Shown: positions 11,616-21,951 of the stretch, piece by piece | How positions within the stretch are numbered: position 1 is the first letter of the stretch | Layout of the letters: each line of letters starts with the position of its first letter | Assembly: GCF_004614195.1 (NCBI RefSeq) | Contig: NZ_SPUM01000047.1 | Location: forward strand, 143,796 to 207,795 | Source: Massilia horti | GTDB lineage: Bacteria; Pseudomonadota; Gammaproteobacteria; Burkholderiales; Burkholderiaceae_D | Length of the DNA stretch: 64,000 nt | Reading direction: 5' to 3' | Made by a program: the position numbers and the translations under genes | Notes under the pieces: generated by a model | Told to the model about the DNA's origin: nothing | The model's input: the letters and a program-made list of their open reading frames with translations, nothing else | Databases searched by the model: none

Positions 11616-13952
11616 TCAGAAGCCGGTACCCATCTGGAACTGGAAGCGTTCAAGACGGTCGCCCGGCAAGGCATTCAAAGGCTTAGCATAACTCAACTTG
11701 AGCGGGCCCACCGGGGAAATCCACGACAGGCCGATACCGGCCGAGGCCCGCAGCTCGTTCAGGCGGATCTTTTGGTTTTCCTGCCATACCTGGCCGGCAT
11801 CGCTGAACACGAACCAGCGCAGGCTGCGGTCGGTGCCGCCGCCGGGGAACGGGAACTGCAGTTCGGCGTTGCCGATCAGGCGCTTGGAGCCGCCGACCGC
11901 ATCGTAGAAGGTCGGGTCGACCCGGCCGAGCGTGGAGCTCTCGTAGCCGCGCACCGAGCCGATGCCGCCCGCGTAGAAGTTCTTGAATACCGGGTAGGCG
12001 TGGCCCTTCAGACCGTGGCCGTAGTCGGCTTCGCCGCGCAGCGCGAGGGTCATCCAGCGCGTGAGCGGCTTGTACCACTGCTGCTCGTACACCGCACGGT
12101 AGTACTTGGAGTTGCCGATCACGTCCAGCTCGAGGTTGGCGCGCTGGTAGCGGCCGCGGGTCGGCGTCATCGCGCTGTCGCGCGTGTCGCGGCCCCAGGC
12201 CACCGTCAGCGGAATGGCGTTGGTGCGCGCCATGCCGACACCACTGGGCGGGCCGCCGTTGTTGGTCACGAAGGTCTTGTACAGCTGCGGGCTGGTCTCG
12301 TCGGTCTCAAGGCGGGTGCTTTCCACGCCGGCGCCGAAGAACACGGTGTCGGCTTCGGAGAACGGCACGCCGAAGGTCATGTTGCCGCCGGTCTGGCGAA
12401 TCGTGAACATGCCGACGTTGGCCAGCGGCGGTTTGGTGGTGCGCAGGTAAACCTGGAACGAACGCGAGACGCCGTCGTCGGTGAAGTACGGATTGGTCTG
12501 CGAGAATGCGATCGTGCGGCTGTACTTGCTGGTGTTCAGTTCGAGGCCGACCGTGTTGCCGCTGCCGGCGAAGTTGGCCTGCTGGATCGACGCGGTAAAG
12601 GTGAACCTTTCGGCCTGCGAGAACGCGCCACCGATCATGAAGTTACCGGTCGGTTTTTCGATCACGTTGATGTTCACGTCGACCTGGTCCGAGGTGCCCT
12701 GCGATTCCGGCGTCTCCACCGTCACTTCCTTGAAGTAGCCGAGGCGGTCGACGCGGTCGCGCGAGAGCTTGACCAGGTCGGCGTTGTACCACGAGCTTTC
12801 GAACTGGCGGAACTCGCGCCGGATCACTTCGTCACGGGTGACGGTATTGCCTGCGATGTTCATGTGGCGCACGTAGGCGCGCTTGCCAGGATCGACGAAG
12901 AAGGTGAACGCCACCTTGCGATTGGCGCGGTCGATCTCCGGGTTGGCGGTCACGTTGGCGAACGCGTAGCCGAAGGTGCCCAGGCGCGCGGCGATGCGCT
13001 TGTTGCTCTGCTCCTGCAGCGTGCCCGAATAGGTCTGGCCGGGCTTGAGCAGGATAAGCTGCTTGAGCTCTGCCTCGCGGCCGAACAGTTCGCCGTCCAG
13101 CTTGATCCCCGAAACCGTGTACTTCTCGCCTTCGGTGATGTTGATGGTCAGGTAGATGTCCTTCTTGTCCGGGGTGATCGCGACCTGGGTGGACTCGACG
13201 TTCGCTTCCAGGTAGCCGTGATCGAGGTACCACGACTTGATCGCCTCGATGTCGCCGGTCAGCTTGGTCTTGGAGTACTGGTCGGCCTTGGAATACCAGG
13301 TGAACCAGCCCGAGGTCGACAGCTGCAGCAGTTCGCGCAGCTGCTTGTCGGTGAACGCGTGGTTGCCCACGATGTTGATCTGCTTGATGCGCGCGATCTC
13401 GCCTTCGTCCACGTTGAACATGACGTTGACGCGGTTGCGCTCGATCGGAGTGACGGTGGTGGTGATCTTCACGCCGTACAGGCCGCGCGACAGGTACTGG
13501 CGCTTGAGCTCCTGCTCGGCGCGGTCGACCGAGGCCTTGTCGAAGATCTTGGTCTCGCCCACGCCGATGTCCTTGAGCGCCTTGACCAGCATGTCCTTTT
13601 CGAATTCCTTGGTGCCGGTGAAGTCGACCGATGCGATCGCCGGGCGTTCCTCGACCAGCACGACCAGCACGCCGTTCTCCTCTTCCAGGCGCACGTCCTT
13701 GAAGAAGCCGGTCGCGTACAGGGCCTTGATGGCGGCGGTGGCCTTGTCGTCATCGAAGGTTTCGCCCACGCGCACCGGCAGGTAGCTGAATACGGTGCCG
13801 GCTTCGGTGCGCTGGATGCCCTCGACCCGGATGTCCTTGACCACGAACGGGTTGACGGCAAGCGCTTGGCCAGCACACAGGGCCAGCACGGCTGCGCCGA
13901 TCAGGCTGCGACGAATGAACGGCAGGGCAAAACGATTCGAGTTTGATTTCAT
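11616..13952 (-). CDS. bamA: Outer membrane protein assembly factor BamA
   Basis: This 778-residue Omp85 protein is the core of the outer-membrane protein insertion machine. A signal peptide (RSLIGAAVLALCAGQALA) is followed by five POTRA domains (from FVVKDIRVEGIQRTEAGTVF to about residue 350) and a 16-strand barrel. The barrel has the loop-6 type motif GGIGSVRGYESSTLG and a closing strand ending in MGTGF, with the required C-terminal Phe. I chose ATG 13952; an in-frame TTG at 13973 would add seven residues before the signal peptide. Neither has a strong ribosome site. It lies 67 bp after rseP. Confidence 0.97.
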   Translation of the reverse strand: MKSNSNRFALPFIRRSLIGAAVLALCAGQALAVNPFVVKDIRVEGIQRTEAGTVFSYLPVRVGETFDDDKATAAIKALYATGFFKDVRLEEENGVLVVLVEERPAIASVDFTGTKEFEKDMLVKALKDIGVGETKIFDKASVDRAEQELKRQYLSRGLYGVKITTTVTPIERNRVNVMFNVDEGEIARIKQINIVGNHAFTDKQLRELLQLSTSGWFTWYSKADQYSKTKLTGDIEAIKSWYLDHGYLEANVESTQVAITPDKKDIYLTINITEGEKYTVSGIKLDGELFGREAELKQLILLKPGQTYSGTLQEQSNKRIAARLGTFGYAFANVTANPEIDRANRKVAFTFFVDPGKRAYVRHMNIAGNTVTRDEVIRREFRQFESSWYNADLVKLSRDRVDRLGYFKEVTVETPESQGTSDQVDVNINVIEKPTGNFMIGGAFSQAERFTFTASIQQANFAGSGNTVGLELNTSKYSRTIAFSQTNPYFTDDGVSRSFQVYLRTTKPPLANVGMFTIRQTGGNMTFGVPFSEADTVFFGAGVESTRLETDETSPQLYKTFVTNNGGPPSGVGMARTNAIPLTVAWGRDTRDSAMTPTRGRYQRANLELDVIGNSKYYRAVYEQQWYKPLTRWMTLALRGEADYGHGLKGHAYPVFKNFYAGGIGSVRGYESSTLGRVDPTFYDAVGGSKRLIGNAELQFPFPGGGTDRSLRWFVFSDAGQVWQENQKIRLNELRASAGIGLSWISPVGPLKLSYAKPLNALPGDRLERFQFQMGTGF

Positions 13953-14019
13953 CGGTAAGAAACAATCGGTCAATCAAGTGGACACGTACGTATTCGCAGC
14001 CAAAGCGAGCCAGCCCTTT

Positions 14020-15357
14020 TCAGAGCAGCCGCGCCAGGTCATTGAAGACGGCGAGCGCCATCAGCATGAACAGCAGGCCGACCCCTGCACGCTGCGCGAC
14101 TTCGCCGAAGCGTTCAGGCAGAGGCCGCCCGGTCAAAACTTCCAGCGAATAATACAGCAAAAGCCATCCATCCAGAACCGGAATTGGTAACAAGTTCATT
14201 ACGCCCAGACTGATGCTGACGAAGGCGATGAACTGCAAATATGGCGTAGCGCCCGCGCTTGCGGTCTGTCCTGCGACGTCGGCAATCGTGATCGGGCCAC
14301 TGACGTTCTTCCACGAGACCTGGCCGACGATCATCTTCCCGATCAGCTTGACGGTCAGCACCGCCGTTTCCCAGGTCTTGCGGGCGCCTTGCACGAACGC
14401 CTGGAGCGGGGCCGCGGAGACCGTCACCATTTCGGGAGTCTGCGCGACCTGCACCTTGATCACGCCGTGGCCGGACGCGTCGCGTTCGGGCGTGATCGCA
14501 AGCGGGAAATCGCGCCCCGAGCGCTGCACCTCCAGCTGCAAGGTGCGCCCGCTCGATGCGCGCACCGCTTGAACCAGGTCCACGCCGTCAAGCAGCGCCT
14601 TGCCGTTCACCGCCACGATCAGGTCGCCCTTTTCCAGGCCCGCGTGTTCGGCCGGCCCGCCCGCGATCACCTGCTCGACCGTCGGCCGCGGGCGCCACAT
14701 AGCGATGCCCAGCGCGCCCAATACGTCGCTGTCCACGTCCAGCTGCGCGATCTTCGATGCGGGAATCGTGGCGCGATAGGTATTGCCGCCCTCCGAGCGC
14801 ACTTCGAGCCGGGCTTCGCGCTTGTCCACGGCCGCGGCCACGATCGCCATGCGCAGGTCGGGCATCGATGCGACCGCCTCGTCGTTGACAGCAAGGATGG
14901 TGTCGCCGCCGCGCACCCCGGCCTGGTAGGCCGCGCTGGTGGCCGGCATCGCGCGCAGGCGCGTCGACGGCTCCTGCACGCCGTGCATCGAGAGCGCGGC
15001 GAGCACCACGATGGCCAGGATGAAGTTGGCCAGCGGGCCGGCGGCGACGATGGCGATGCGCTTGTAGGCCTTCTGGCTGGTGAATTCGCGCGCGAAGTCG
15101 GCCTGGGTTTTGGGCGCGGTGCTGGGATCGCGCGCATCGAGCATCTTGACGTAGCCGCCGATCGGCAGCGCGGAGAGCGCCCATTCGGTCTGGTCCGGGC
15201 CGAAGCGGCGCGACCAGACGACCTTGCCCATCCCGATCGAAAAGCGCAGCACCTTCACGCCGCACAGGCGCGCTACCCAGTAGTGTCCGAGCTCGTGGAA
15301 GAGGATCAAGAATCCCAGTGCGACCAGGAACGCGAGTATTGTATGTATCAGGTTCAT
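14020..15357 (-). CDS. rseP: Site-2 zinc metalloprotease RseP
   Basis: This 445-residue inner-membrane protease cuts anti-sigma-E factor RseA and leftover signal peptides. It has the zinc motif HELGH in the first membrane helix (LGFLILFHELGHYWVARL), two periplasmic PDZ domains (about 115-290), and the second active-site motif near MNLLPIPVLDGWLLL, giving the catalytic Asp. GGAG precedes the ATG by 8 nt. It lies between ispC and bamA, the conserved envelope-cluster order. Confidence 0.97.
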   Translation of the reverse strand: MNLIHTILAFLVALGFLILFHELGHYWVARLCGVKVLRFSIGMGKVVWSRRFGPDQTEWALSALPIGGYVKMLDARDPSTAPKTQADFAREFTSQKAYKRIAIVAAGPLANFILAIVVLAALSMHGVQEPSTRLRAMPATSAAYQAGVRGGDTILAVNDEAVASMPDLRMAIVAAAVDKREARLEVRSEGGNTYRATIPASKIAQLDVDSDVLGALGIAMWRPRPTVEQVIAGGPAEHAGLEKGDLIVAVNGKALLDGVDLVQAVRASSGRTLQLEVQRSGRDFPLAITPERDASGHGVIKVQVAQTPEMVTVSAAPLQAFVQGARKTWETAVLTVKLIGKMIVGQVSWKNVSGPITIADVAGQTASAGATPYLQFIAFVSISLGVMNLLPIPVLDGWLLLYYSLEVLTGRPLPERFGEVAQRAGVGLLFMLMALAVFNDLARLL

Positions 15358-15374
15358 CGGCGAAGCTCCGTCCG

Positions 15375-16547
15375 TCAGGCGCGGCCGGCCGCGAACTGCG
15401 CGGCGGCGCGGCGCGCGCGCTCGTCCTGCGCCATCACGGCCTCGATCGACGCCGCCGCTTCATGCGGGATGTCTTGCATGACGCGCGCAACTAAGCGGTC
15501 GATGTCGCGAAAACCGATGCGGCGCTCGAGGAAGGCCTGCACCGCCACTTCGTTGGCCGCGTTGAGCACCGCCGGTGCGGTGCCGCCGGCGCGCAGCGCA
15601 TCGAACGCGAGCGCCAGGCACGGAAAGCGCGCGAAGTCCGGCTGGTAGAACTGAAGCGCGGCCATCTGGGTCAGGTCCAGCTGCGGCACGCCCGATTCGA
15701 TCCGCTGCGGGAACGCCAGCGCGTGCGCGATCGGGGTGCGCATGTCCGGGTTGCCGAGCTGGGCCAGCACCGAGCCGTCCACGTACGAGACCATCGAGTG
15801 GATCACGCTTTGCGGGTGGATCACCACCTCGATCTTGTCGGCCGGGGCGCCGAACAGCCAGTGCGCCTCGATCACCTCCAGGCCCTTGTTCATCATGGTC
15901 GCTGAATCGACCGAAATCTTGCGGCCCATGACCCAGTTCGGGTGCTTGCACGCCTCTTCCGGCGTGACCTCTTCCAGCGTCTCGACCGCGCGCTGCAGGA
16001 ACGGGCCGCCCGAGGCGGTGAGCAAGATGCGCGCCACGCCCGCTGCATGGGGCGAGCGCGCGTAGGATTGCGGCAGCGACTGGAAGATCGCGTTGTGTTC
16101 GCTGTCGATCGGCAGCAGGGTCGCCTTGTGCTCCTTGACCGCGTCCATGAACAGCTGGCCGGACATGACCAGCGCTTCCTTGTTCGCGAGCAGCACCTTC
16201 TTGCCGGCGCGCGCCGCGGCCAGCGTGGGCGCCAGACCGGCGGCGCCGACGATGGCGGCCATGACGGTGTCGGTATCCGGGCTCGCCGCGATGTCGCACA
16301 GCGCCTGTTCGCCATAGTCGACTTCGGTGGGCAGGTCCGCGATCAGTTGTGCGAGATGGCGCGCCGCCTCGGCGCTGCCGACCACCGCCCGCGCCGGCCG
16401 GAACGCGCGGCACTGGGCCGCCAGCTGTTCCACGCGGCCATGCGCCGACAGCGCGTGGACCTGGTATTTTTCCGGATGACGCGCAAGCACGTCGAGGGTC
16501 GAGGCGCCAATCGAGCCGGTGGCGCCAAGAATGGTGATGCGTTGCAT
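15375..16547 (-). CDS. ispC: 1-deoxy-D-xylulose 5-phosphate reductoisomerase
   Basis: This 390-residue enzyme makes MEP from DXP in isoprenoid synthesis (also called dxr). The NADPH-binding start [18 protein letters not shown], the [12 protein letters not shown] segment and [15 protein letters not shown], with metal-binding acidic residues, are all seen. AAGGAG lies 7 nt before the ATG. Its product feeds UppS, encoded two genes upstream. Confidence 0.97.
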   Translation of the reverse strand: MQRITILGATGSIGASTLDVLARHPEKYQVHALSAHGRVEQLAAQCRAFRPARAVVGSAEAARHLAQLIADLPTEVDYGEQALCDIAASPDTDTVMAAIVGAAGLAPTLAAARAGKKVLLANKEALVMSGQLFMDAVKEHKATLLPIDSEHNAIFQSLPQSYARSPHAAGVARILLTASGGPFLQRAVETLEEVTPEEACKHPNWVMGRKISVDSATMMNKGLEVIEAHWLFGAPADKIEVVIHPQSVIHSMVSYVDGSVLAQLGNPDMRTPIAHALAFPQRIESGVPQLDLTQMAALQFYQPDFARFPCLALAFDALRAGGTAPAVLNAANEVAVQAFLERRIGFRDIDRLVARVMQDIPHEAAASIEAVMAQDERARRAAAQFAAGRA

Positions 16548-16559
16548 GTAAAGCTCCTT

Positions 16560-17390
16560 CTACAGCCAGGCGCCGATTAACGCCGCCAATGGCAATACCG
16601 GGATCAGGGCGTCGATCCGGTCCAGCACCCCGCCGTGGCCGGGCAGCAGGTTGCTGCTGTCCTTGACGCCGGCGCGGCGCTTGAGCTGTGATTCGAAGAG
16701 GTCGCCGACCACGCTGGCGGCGACGATCACCACCAGGATCGCCAACATCGCCGCCCAGCCCAGCTTGGCTTGGGCGCGCACGGCAAAGGTGTCAGCCAGC
16801 GACTCGCAGCGGCACAGCACCGACGCCGATGCCAGCACCAGCACCGCGCAAGCGCCGCCGATCGCGCCTTCCCACGACTTGCCAGGCGAGATCGAAGGCG
16901 CCAGCTTGCGCTTGCCAAAAGCCTTGCCGGCAAAGTAGGCGCCGATATCGGCGATCCAGACCAGGGCCATGACCGACAGCAGGTAGACCGGCGAATGAAC
17001 AAAGAGTGCGATGATTGCGGCAAAACAGCCGACAATCGCAATCGCGTATGTGATGCTGAGCAAAGTGTTACCACCGCTGGCCAGCGGCGGCAGCCCGAAT
17101 TTGAGCGACGGCGCGCAGCGCACCGCCCAGATCAGCACGCTGATCGCGAACCAGAATACCGCGCTGGCCGGGCCGGCGACGAAAAAGCCGTAGGCAAAGG
17201 CCGCGGTCCAGAACAGCGCGATGACCAGCGCGCGCGCCGAGCCGGGGTTAAACAGGCGAAAACTTTCCCAGATCGCGGCGCCGAAAAACACCGTCGCCAC
17301 CACTGCGAACAAAGTAAAGTTGTTGAGATATAGAACTGGCAACAATACTGCCAGCAGGACGACAGCGGTGATGACGCGCGTTTTCAGCAT
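16560..17390 (-). CDS. cdsA: Phosphatidate cytidylyltransferase (CDP-diglyceride synthase)
   Basis: This 276-residue integral membrane enzyme makes CDP-diacylglycerol from phosphatidate and CTP. It has about eight hydrophobic helices and the family signature near the C terminus, [21 protein letters not shown] chose ATG 17390, which overlaps the uppS end by 7 nt; an in-frame upstream extension to 17540 lies wholly inside uppS and reads like its shadow. Confidence 0.96.
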   Translation of the reverse strand: MLKTRVITAVVLLAVLLPVLYLNNFTLFAVVATVFFGAAIWESFRLFNPGSARALVIALFWTAAFAYGFFVAGPASAVFWFAISVLIWAVRCAPSLKFGLPPLASGGNTLLSITYAIAIVGCFAAIIALFVHSPVYLLSVMALVWIADIGAYFAGKAFGKRKLAPSISPGKSWEGAIGGACAVLVLASASVLCRCESLADTFAVRAQAKLGWAAMLAILVVIVAASVVGDLFESQLKRRAGVKDSSNLLPGHGGVLDRIDALIPVLPLAALIGAWL

Positions 17391-18142
17391 TCGGTTTTCT
17401 TCTTGGCCACTTGGTCGCCGGTCTGGCCGAAGCGGCGCTCGCGCTTCTGGTACGAGGCGATGGCCGCGTCCAGCGTGTCGCTCGAAAAATCGGGCCAGAA
17501 CGTGTCGGTGAAATACAGCTCGGAATAGGCGAGCTGCCACAGCAGGAAGTTGGAGATGCGCTCTTCCCCGCCGGTGCGGATGAACAGGTCAGGCTCGGGC
17601 GCGTAGGCCATCGCCAGGTGGGGCGCGAGCATCTCTTCGGTAAATGCGGTCACGCCCGGATTGGCCGCGATCATCTTGTTGGTGGCCTGCATGATGTCCC
17701 AGCGGCCGCCGTAGTTGGCGCACACGGTCACCGTCAGGCGCGTGTTGTTGGCGGTCTTGCGCTCGGCATTGGCGATCATTTCCTGCAGCTTGGAGTCAAA
17801 CCGGGACAGGTCGCCGACCACCTTCAGGCGGATGTTATTGGCGTGCATCTTCGACACTTCACGCTCGAGCGCGGTGACGAACAGACGCATCAGCAGCGAT
17901 ACCTCTTCCTCTGGGCGGCGCCAGTTTTCGGAGGAAAATGCGAACAAGGTCAGGTAATCGATACCGCGCAGTGCGCAGGCCTCGACGACCCCGCGCACCG
18001 CTTCGACGCCCTTGACGTGGCCGGCCACGCGCGGCAGCAGGCGTTTGGTGGCCCAACGACCATTGCCATCCATAATGATGGCGATGTGGCGCGGTACGGC
18101 CGGCGTCTCGGGTACAGCGGTGGTCGAACTTTTAAAAATCAT
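17384..18142 (-). CDS. uppS: Undecaprenyl diphosphate synthase (cis-prenyltransferase)
   Basis: This 252-residue enzyme makes the C55 lipid carrier for peptidoglycan and other glycans. The catalytic Asp lies in [13 protein letters not shown], and the isopentenyl-PP site in [20 protein letters not shown]. It overlaps cdsA by 7 nt. It is separated from frr by two GC-rich hairpins (18180-18241), so its expression may be partly independent of frr. Confidence 0.96.
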   Translation of the reverse strand: MIFKSSTTAVPETPAVPRHIAIIMDGNGRWATKRLLPRVAGHVKGVEAVRGVVEACALRGIDYLTLFAFSSENWRRPEEEVSLLMRLFVTALEREVSKMHANNIRLKVVGDLSRFDSKLQEMIANAERKTANNTRLTVTVCANYGGRWDIMQATNKMIAANPGVTAFTEEMLAPHLAMAYAPEPDLFIRTGGEERISNFLLWQLAYSELYFTDTFWPDFSSDTLDAAIASYQKRERRFGQTGDQVAKKKTEC

Positions 18143-18179
18143 AAATCCTGTGCCGGCAAGGGCATTACGTAAGTGGGAC

Positions 18180-18241
18180 GGACCGGGCCCGGCAATGCCG
18201 CGCCCGGTCCGCGACGGGCCTTGCCCGAGGGCCCGGCCCGT
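18180..18241. other. Two GC-rich hairpins between frr and uppS
   Basis: 18180-18210 forms a stem with arms GGACCGGGC/GCCCGGTCC around a short loop. 18214-18241 is a second inverted repeat ending ACGGGCC/GGCCCGT. Neither has a T run, so they look more like mRNA-processing or stabilising hairpins than classical terminators. Confidence 0.5.
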
Positions 18242-18254
18242 TACGTCGTCTGGA

Positions 18255-18815
18255 TCAGACGGTCATGATTTCTTTTTCTTTTTCGACGACCAGCTTGTCG
18301 ATCTCGGCGACAAACTTGTCGGTCAGCTTCTGCACCTCGTCCTGAGCGCGGCGCTCATCGTCTTCCGACGCGGTCTTGTCCTTGACCATTTTCTTGAGCT
18401 GCTCATTGGCGTCGCGACGGATGTTGCGCACCGCGACCTTGGCGTCCTCCGCCTCGCTCTTGACCAGCTTGACCATTTCCTTGCGGCGCTCTTCGGTCAG
18501 CGCCGGGGTCGGTACACGGATGATGTCACCCACCGAAGCCGGATTCAAGCCCAGGTCGGATTCGCGGATCGCCTTCTCGATGACGTTCAGCATCTTCTTT
18601 TCCCACGGCTGCACGCCGATCGTGCGCGCGTCGATCAGGGTCAGGTTCGCCACCTGCGGCAAGGCGGTCGGCGAGCCGTAGTAGTCGACCATGATGTGGT
18701 CGAGGATGCCGGTGTGGGCGCGGCCGGTACGGACCTTCGCCAGGTCGCCCTTCAGGGTGTCGATGGACTTGGCCATCTTGTCCTGGGCGTTCTTCTTAAC
18801 GTCAGCTAAGGACAT
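18255..18815 (-). CDS. frr: Ribosome recycling factor
   Basis: This 186-residue protein releases ribosomes from mRNA after termination, together with EF-G. Family features include [35 protein letters not shown] and [19 protein letters not shown]. The start at 18815 has AGGAG 6 nt upstream; an in-frame ATG at 18959 would translate the tandem repeats and is rejected. The gap to pyrH is filled by three terminator-like repeat units, which may lower frr expression relative to pyrH. Confidence 0.97.
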   Translation of the reverse strand: MSLADVKKNAQDKMAKSIDTLKGDLAKVRTGRAHTGILDHIMVDYYGSPTALPQVANLTLIDARTIGVQPWEKKMLNVIEKAIRESDLGLNPASVGDIIRVPTPALTEERRKEMVKLVKSEAEDAKVAVRNIRRDANEQLKKMVKDKTASEDDERRAQDEVQKLTDKFVAEIDKLVVEKEKEIMTV

Positions 18816-18837
18816 GCTGCTCTCCTGGTTTTCAAAA

Positions 18838-18994
18838 TGTCGAGGACAGGGCACGATGAAGCCGTGGACTGTCCCGCGATTAAAAAAATTGTCGGGGACA
18901 GGGCACGATGAACCCGTGGTCTGTCCCGCGATTAACAAAAAGTGTCGAGGACAGGGCACGGAAACACCGTGGCCTGTCCCGCGATTAAAAAAAA
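18838..18994 (-). repeat. Three tandem 52-bp hairpin units filling the pyrH-frr gap
   Basis: The units start near 18838, 18890 and 18942 and run up to the pyrH stop codon. Each contains GGACAGGGCACG ... CTGTCCCGCGATTAA. On the coding (minus) strand each folds as a hairpin with GGACAG/CTGTCC arms and an inner CACG/CGTG. The unit nearest pyrH forms 12 pairs with one mismatch and is followed by TTTTTGTT; the middle unit is followed by TTTTTTT. Both therefore resemble intrinsic terminators inside the operon. The units differ at scattered positions, mostly in the loops and spacers. Confidence 0.85.
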
Positions 18995-19711
18995 TTAAAC
19001 GTGTACCAGTGTACCTTCGTCTTCACCCATGATCACGCGCTTGAGCGCGCCCGGCTTGACGATCGAGAACACCTTGATCGGCAGCTTCTGGTCGCGGCAC
19101 AGGGCAAACGCGGTCGCATCCATCACCTGCAGGTTCTTCGAGATCGCCTCGTCGAACGAAATCGACTCGTAGCGGGTCGCGTTCGCGTCCTTCTTCGGAT
19201 CGGCAGTATATACGCCATCGACCTTGGTTGCCTTCAGGACGATTTCCGCGGAAACTTCCGATCCGCGCAGCGCGGCCGCGGTGTCGGTGGTGAAGAACGG
19301 GTTGCCGGTGCCGGCCGCGAACACCACGACCTTGCCCTCTTCCAGGTACTGCAGCGCTTTCGGGCGCACATAGGGCTCGACCACCTGCTCGATCCCGATG
19401 GCCGACATCACCCGCGCCGTGATGCCCTGCTGGCGCATGGCGTCGGCCAGCGCCAGCGCGTTCATGACGGTGGCCAGCATGCCCATATAGTCGGCGGTGG
19501 CGCGGTCCATGCCCTGCGCGCCTGGCGCCACGCCGCGGAAGATGTTGCCGCCGCCAATCACGACCGCCAGTTGCACTCCCAGAGCGGCCACCTCGGCCAC
19601 GTCGGTCACCATGCGCTCGATGGTGGCGCGGTTGATGCCATACGGATCGTCGCCCATCAGCGCTTCCCCAGACAATTTGAGCAGTACACGTTGGTAGGCG
19701 GGTTTGGTCAT
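18995..19711 (-). CDS. pyrH: UMP kinase
   Basis: This 238-residue hexameric kinase makes UDP from UMP, the entry to pyrimidine nucleotides. The amino-acid-kinase fold is seen in [43 protein letters not shown] and [13 protein letters not shown] chose ATG 19711; the open frame continues upstream to 19831 with unconserved sequence. It lies between tsf and frr as usual. Its stop codon touches the tandem repeats. Confidence 0.97.
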   Translation of the reverse strand: MTKPAYQRVLLKLSGEALMGDDPYGINRATIERMVTDVAEVAALGVQLAVVIGGGNIFRGVAPGAQGMDRATADYMGMLATVMNALALADAMRQQGITARVMSAIGIEQVVEPYVRPKALQYLEEGKVVVFAAGTGNPFFTTDTAAALRGSEVSAEIVLKATKVDGVYTADPKKDANATRYESISFDEAISKNLQVMDATAFALCRDQKLPIKVFSIVKPGALKRVIMGEDEGTLVHV

Positions 19712-19848
19712 GATGAAGCGGGCTCCTATGTGATGATTCGAATTCGGTCTAGCCGCCGGGGCGGCCTCATCTCGCCCAGGGCGGATGGAGGGTGCGCATG
19801 GCCGGCATGGCTTCTTCCGGCCGCCCGCCATGCAGGACGCGCACCTGC

Positions 19849-19873
19849 AAAAACGGGCCTTGCGGCCCGCTTT
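19849..19873 (-). terminator. Terminator after tsf
   Basis: On the minus strand a GCGGGCC-GCAA-GGCCCG hairpin is followed by TTTTTG. It begins a few nt after the tsf stop codon and so separates rpsB-tsf from pyrH-frr, perhaps with partial readthrough. Confidence 0.75.
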
Positions 19874-19876
19874 CGG

Positions 19877-20785
19877 TTATTGCTTAGAAGCAGCCATCTG
19901 AGCCGCAACCTCGGCGGCAAAGTCGTCGACTTTCTTCTCGATGCCTTCGCCGACCACGAACAGGGTGAACCCGTTGATCGTCGTGTTGTTCGCCTTGAGC
20001 ATCTGCTCGATCGACTGCTTGTCGTTCTTCACGAACGGCTGGTTCAGCAGCGACACTTCCTTCAGGTACTTCTGTACCGAGCCATCGATGCGCTTGGCAA
20101 CGATTTCCGGCGACTGCGGCTGCTTGCCTTCGGCCACGGCCTTGTCGGCATCTTCCTGGGCCTTGAGCTGGGCGACCGAGCGCTCTTTCTCGATCAGTTC
20201 AGCCGGCACTTGCTCCGACGACAGCGCAACCGGCTTCATCGCAGCGATGTGCATCGCCACGTCCTTGCCGACCTGCTCGTCAGCACCCTGGAAGTCGACG
20301 ATGACGCCGATACGGTTGCCGTGCAGGTAGGAAGCCAGCTTGCCGGTGGTTTCGAAACGCTGGAAGCGGCGAACCGTCATATTCTCGCCGATTTTACCGA
20401 TCAGTGCCGTACGCACGTCGTCGAACGTCTTGCCATCGACCGGCAGGGCTGCCAGCGCGGCCACGTCGGCCGGGTTGTTCTCGGCGACCAGGCGTGCCGC
20501 CAGGTTAGCCATGTTCAGGAAATCGTCGTTCTTGGCCACGAAGTCGGTTTCGCTGTTCACTTCGACCAGCGCGCCGACATTGCCATTGATGTAAGCTGCC
20601 ACCACGCCTTCGGCGGTGATGCGGGCTGCCGCCTTCGATGCCTTGCCGCCCAGCTTGACGCGCAGGATCTCTTCCGCACGGGCCATGTCGCCATCGGCTT
20701 CGGTCAGTGCTTTTTTGCATTCCATCATCGGGGCGTCGGTCTTGGCGCGCAGTTCGCCAACCATCGCTGCGGTAATCGCTGCCAT
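19877..20785 (-). CDS. tsf: Elongation factor Ts
   Basis: This 302-residue protein is the guanine-nucleotide exchange factor for EF-Tu. The N-terminal UBA-like module ([19 protein letters not shown]) is followed by [18 protein letters not shown], the EF-Tu contact core ([18 protein letters not shown]) and the C-terminal dimerisation module. AGGAG precedes the ATG. rpsB lies 142 bp upstream across a hairpin, and a terminator follows the stop. Confidence 0.97.
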   Translation of the reverse strand: MAAITAAMVGELRAKTDAPMMECKKALTEADGDMARAEEILRVKLGGKASKAAARITAEGVVAAYINGNVGALVEVNSETDFVAKNDDFLNMANLAARLVAENNPADVAALAALPVDGKTFDDVRTALIGKIGENMTVRRFQRFETTGKLASYLHGNRIGVIVDFQGADEQVGKDVAMHIAAMKPVALSSEQVPAELIEKERSVAQLKAQEDADKAVAEGKQPQSPEIVAKRIDGSVQKYLKEVSLLNQPFVKNDKQSIEQMLKANNTTINGFTLFVVGEGIEKKVDDFAAEVAAQMAASKQ

Positions 20786-20856
20786 ATTTTTCTCCTAACT
20801 TGGTATACAGGGTGTGCGGATGCGGCCAACAGCCCCACCCGCCATATTTTGCTTAC

Positions 20857-20893
20857 AAAAAGGGGCGCTCGATTTCAGGCTCGGCGCCCCCTT
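20857..20893 (-). terminator. Hairpin attenuator between rpsB and tsf
   Basis: On the minus strand GGGGGCGCCGAGC pairs with the arm GAGCGCCCC, with an 8-nt loop, and TTTTTGT follows. In many bacteria a partial terminator here makes rpsB more abundant than tsf; that role is inferred from position. Confidence 0.7.
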
Positions 20894-20927
20894 GTATGCA
20901 GCGGCAGGCGCGTGGCCTGCCCCTGAC

Positions 20928-21677
20928 TTATGCTTGCTCGGAAACTTCGACGAATTCGTCGCCAGCGCCCTTGACCATCTCAACGACTTCGTTGGTGGCG
21001 TTGGCACGGCCTTCCAGGATCGCGTCAGCAACGCCGCGCGCGTACAGCGTGATTGCCTTGGACGAGTCGTCGTTACCCGGGATCACGTGGGTCACACCTT
21101 CCGGCGAGTGGTTGGTATCGACCACGCCGATGACCGGGATGCCCAGCTTGCCAGCTTCGGTGATGGCGCCCTTGTGGTAGCCAACGTCAACGACGAAGAT
21201 CGCGTCCGGCACGCCGCCCAGATCCTTGATGCCGCCGATCGACTTTTGCAGCTTGGCCATTTCGCGGCTGAACATCAGCGCGTCTTTCTTGCTCATCTTG
21301 TCAACCGAACCGTCTTCGATCGCGGCTTCCATGTCCTTCAGGCGCTTGATCGAGGTCTTGATGGTCTTGAAGTTGGTCAGCATGCCACCCAGCCAACGCT
21401 GGTCGACGTACGGCACGCCAGCGCGCTGCGCTTCAGCGGCGATGATGTCGCGGGCCTGACGCTTGGTGCCGACCAGCAGGATCGTGCCGCGGTTGGCGGC
21501 GATCTGCTTGATGGTCTTCATCGCGTCCTGGTACATCGCCATCGTCTTTTCCAGGTTGATGATGTGGATCTTGTTGCGATGACCAAAGATGAACGGTGCC
21601 ATCTTCGGGTTCCAGAAGCGGGTTTGGTGGCCAAAGTGAACGCCGGCTTCCAGCATCTCACGCATCGTTACGGACAT
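20928..21677 (-). CDS. rpsB: 30S ribosomal protein S2
   Basis: This 249-residue S2 protein has the usual opening [22 protein letters not shown] and the later [26 protein letters not shown] lies 6 nt before the ATG at 21677; an in-frame upstream start at 21716 falls in the leader hairpin and is rejected. It has a strong promoter 135 nt upstream and a long structured leader. Confidence 0.98.
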   Translation of the reverse strand: MSVTMREMLEAGVHFGHQTRFWNPKMAPFIFGHRNKIHIINLEKTMAMYQDAMKTIKQIAANRGTILLVGTKRQARDIIAAEAQRAGVPYVDQRWLGGMLTNFKTIKTSIKRLKDMEAAIEDGSVDKMSKKDALMFSREMAKLQKSIGGIKDLGGVPDAIFVVDVGYHKGAITEAGKLGIPVIGVVDTNHSPEGVTHVIPGNDDSSKAITLYARGVADAILEGRANATNEVVEMVKGAGDEFVEVSEQA

Positions 21678-21700
21678 ATAACTCTCCAGGGTTAAGTCTT

Positions 21701-21745
21701 GAATATGGCCAGTCACCTGTGCGGCACCCTTTTTCGGCCATATTC
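21701..21745 (-). promoter_or_regulatory. rpsB leader hairpin, candidate S2 autoregulatory element
   Basis: A perfect 10-bp stem (GAATATGGCC at 21745-21736 with GGCCATATTC at 21710-21701) encloses a 25-nt loop. It ends about 24 nt before the rpsB start codon. rpsB leaders in other proteobacteria bind S2 to repress translation; whether this is the same element is inference. Confidence 0.5.
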
Positions 21746-21811
21746 GCGATTTTTAAATAAAAAATGAACGGCTTTTCGAGCCTGCTCGAATATGAATTCA
21801 AGCAACCCGAG

Positions 21812-21840
21812 ATTCTAGCGGGATTCGGGGTGTTTTTCAA
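21812..21840 (-). promoter_or_regulatory. Strong sigma70-type promoter for rpsB-tsf
   Basis: On the minus strand: TTGAAA (21840-21835), exactly 17 nt, then TAGAAT (21817-21812). Both boxes match consensus at five of six positions. Transcription should start near 21805, giving a leader of about 128 nt. Confidence 0.8.
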
Positions 21841-21951
21841 GCGACGCGCCACTGCTGCCCTGATTCATGCGCAGGTATGCATGGCGCATGGCTTACTCCG
21901 CCAGCGTCGCCGGGTATTGCCTGCCCGGCCACACGGCCAGTCGACATCCCT

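Noticed and set aside
18816..18959. Longer N terminus for frr
   Set aside because: It would translate the tandem repeats, is not conserved in ribosome recycling factors, and the start at 18815 has a good ribosome site.
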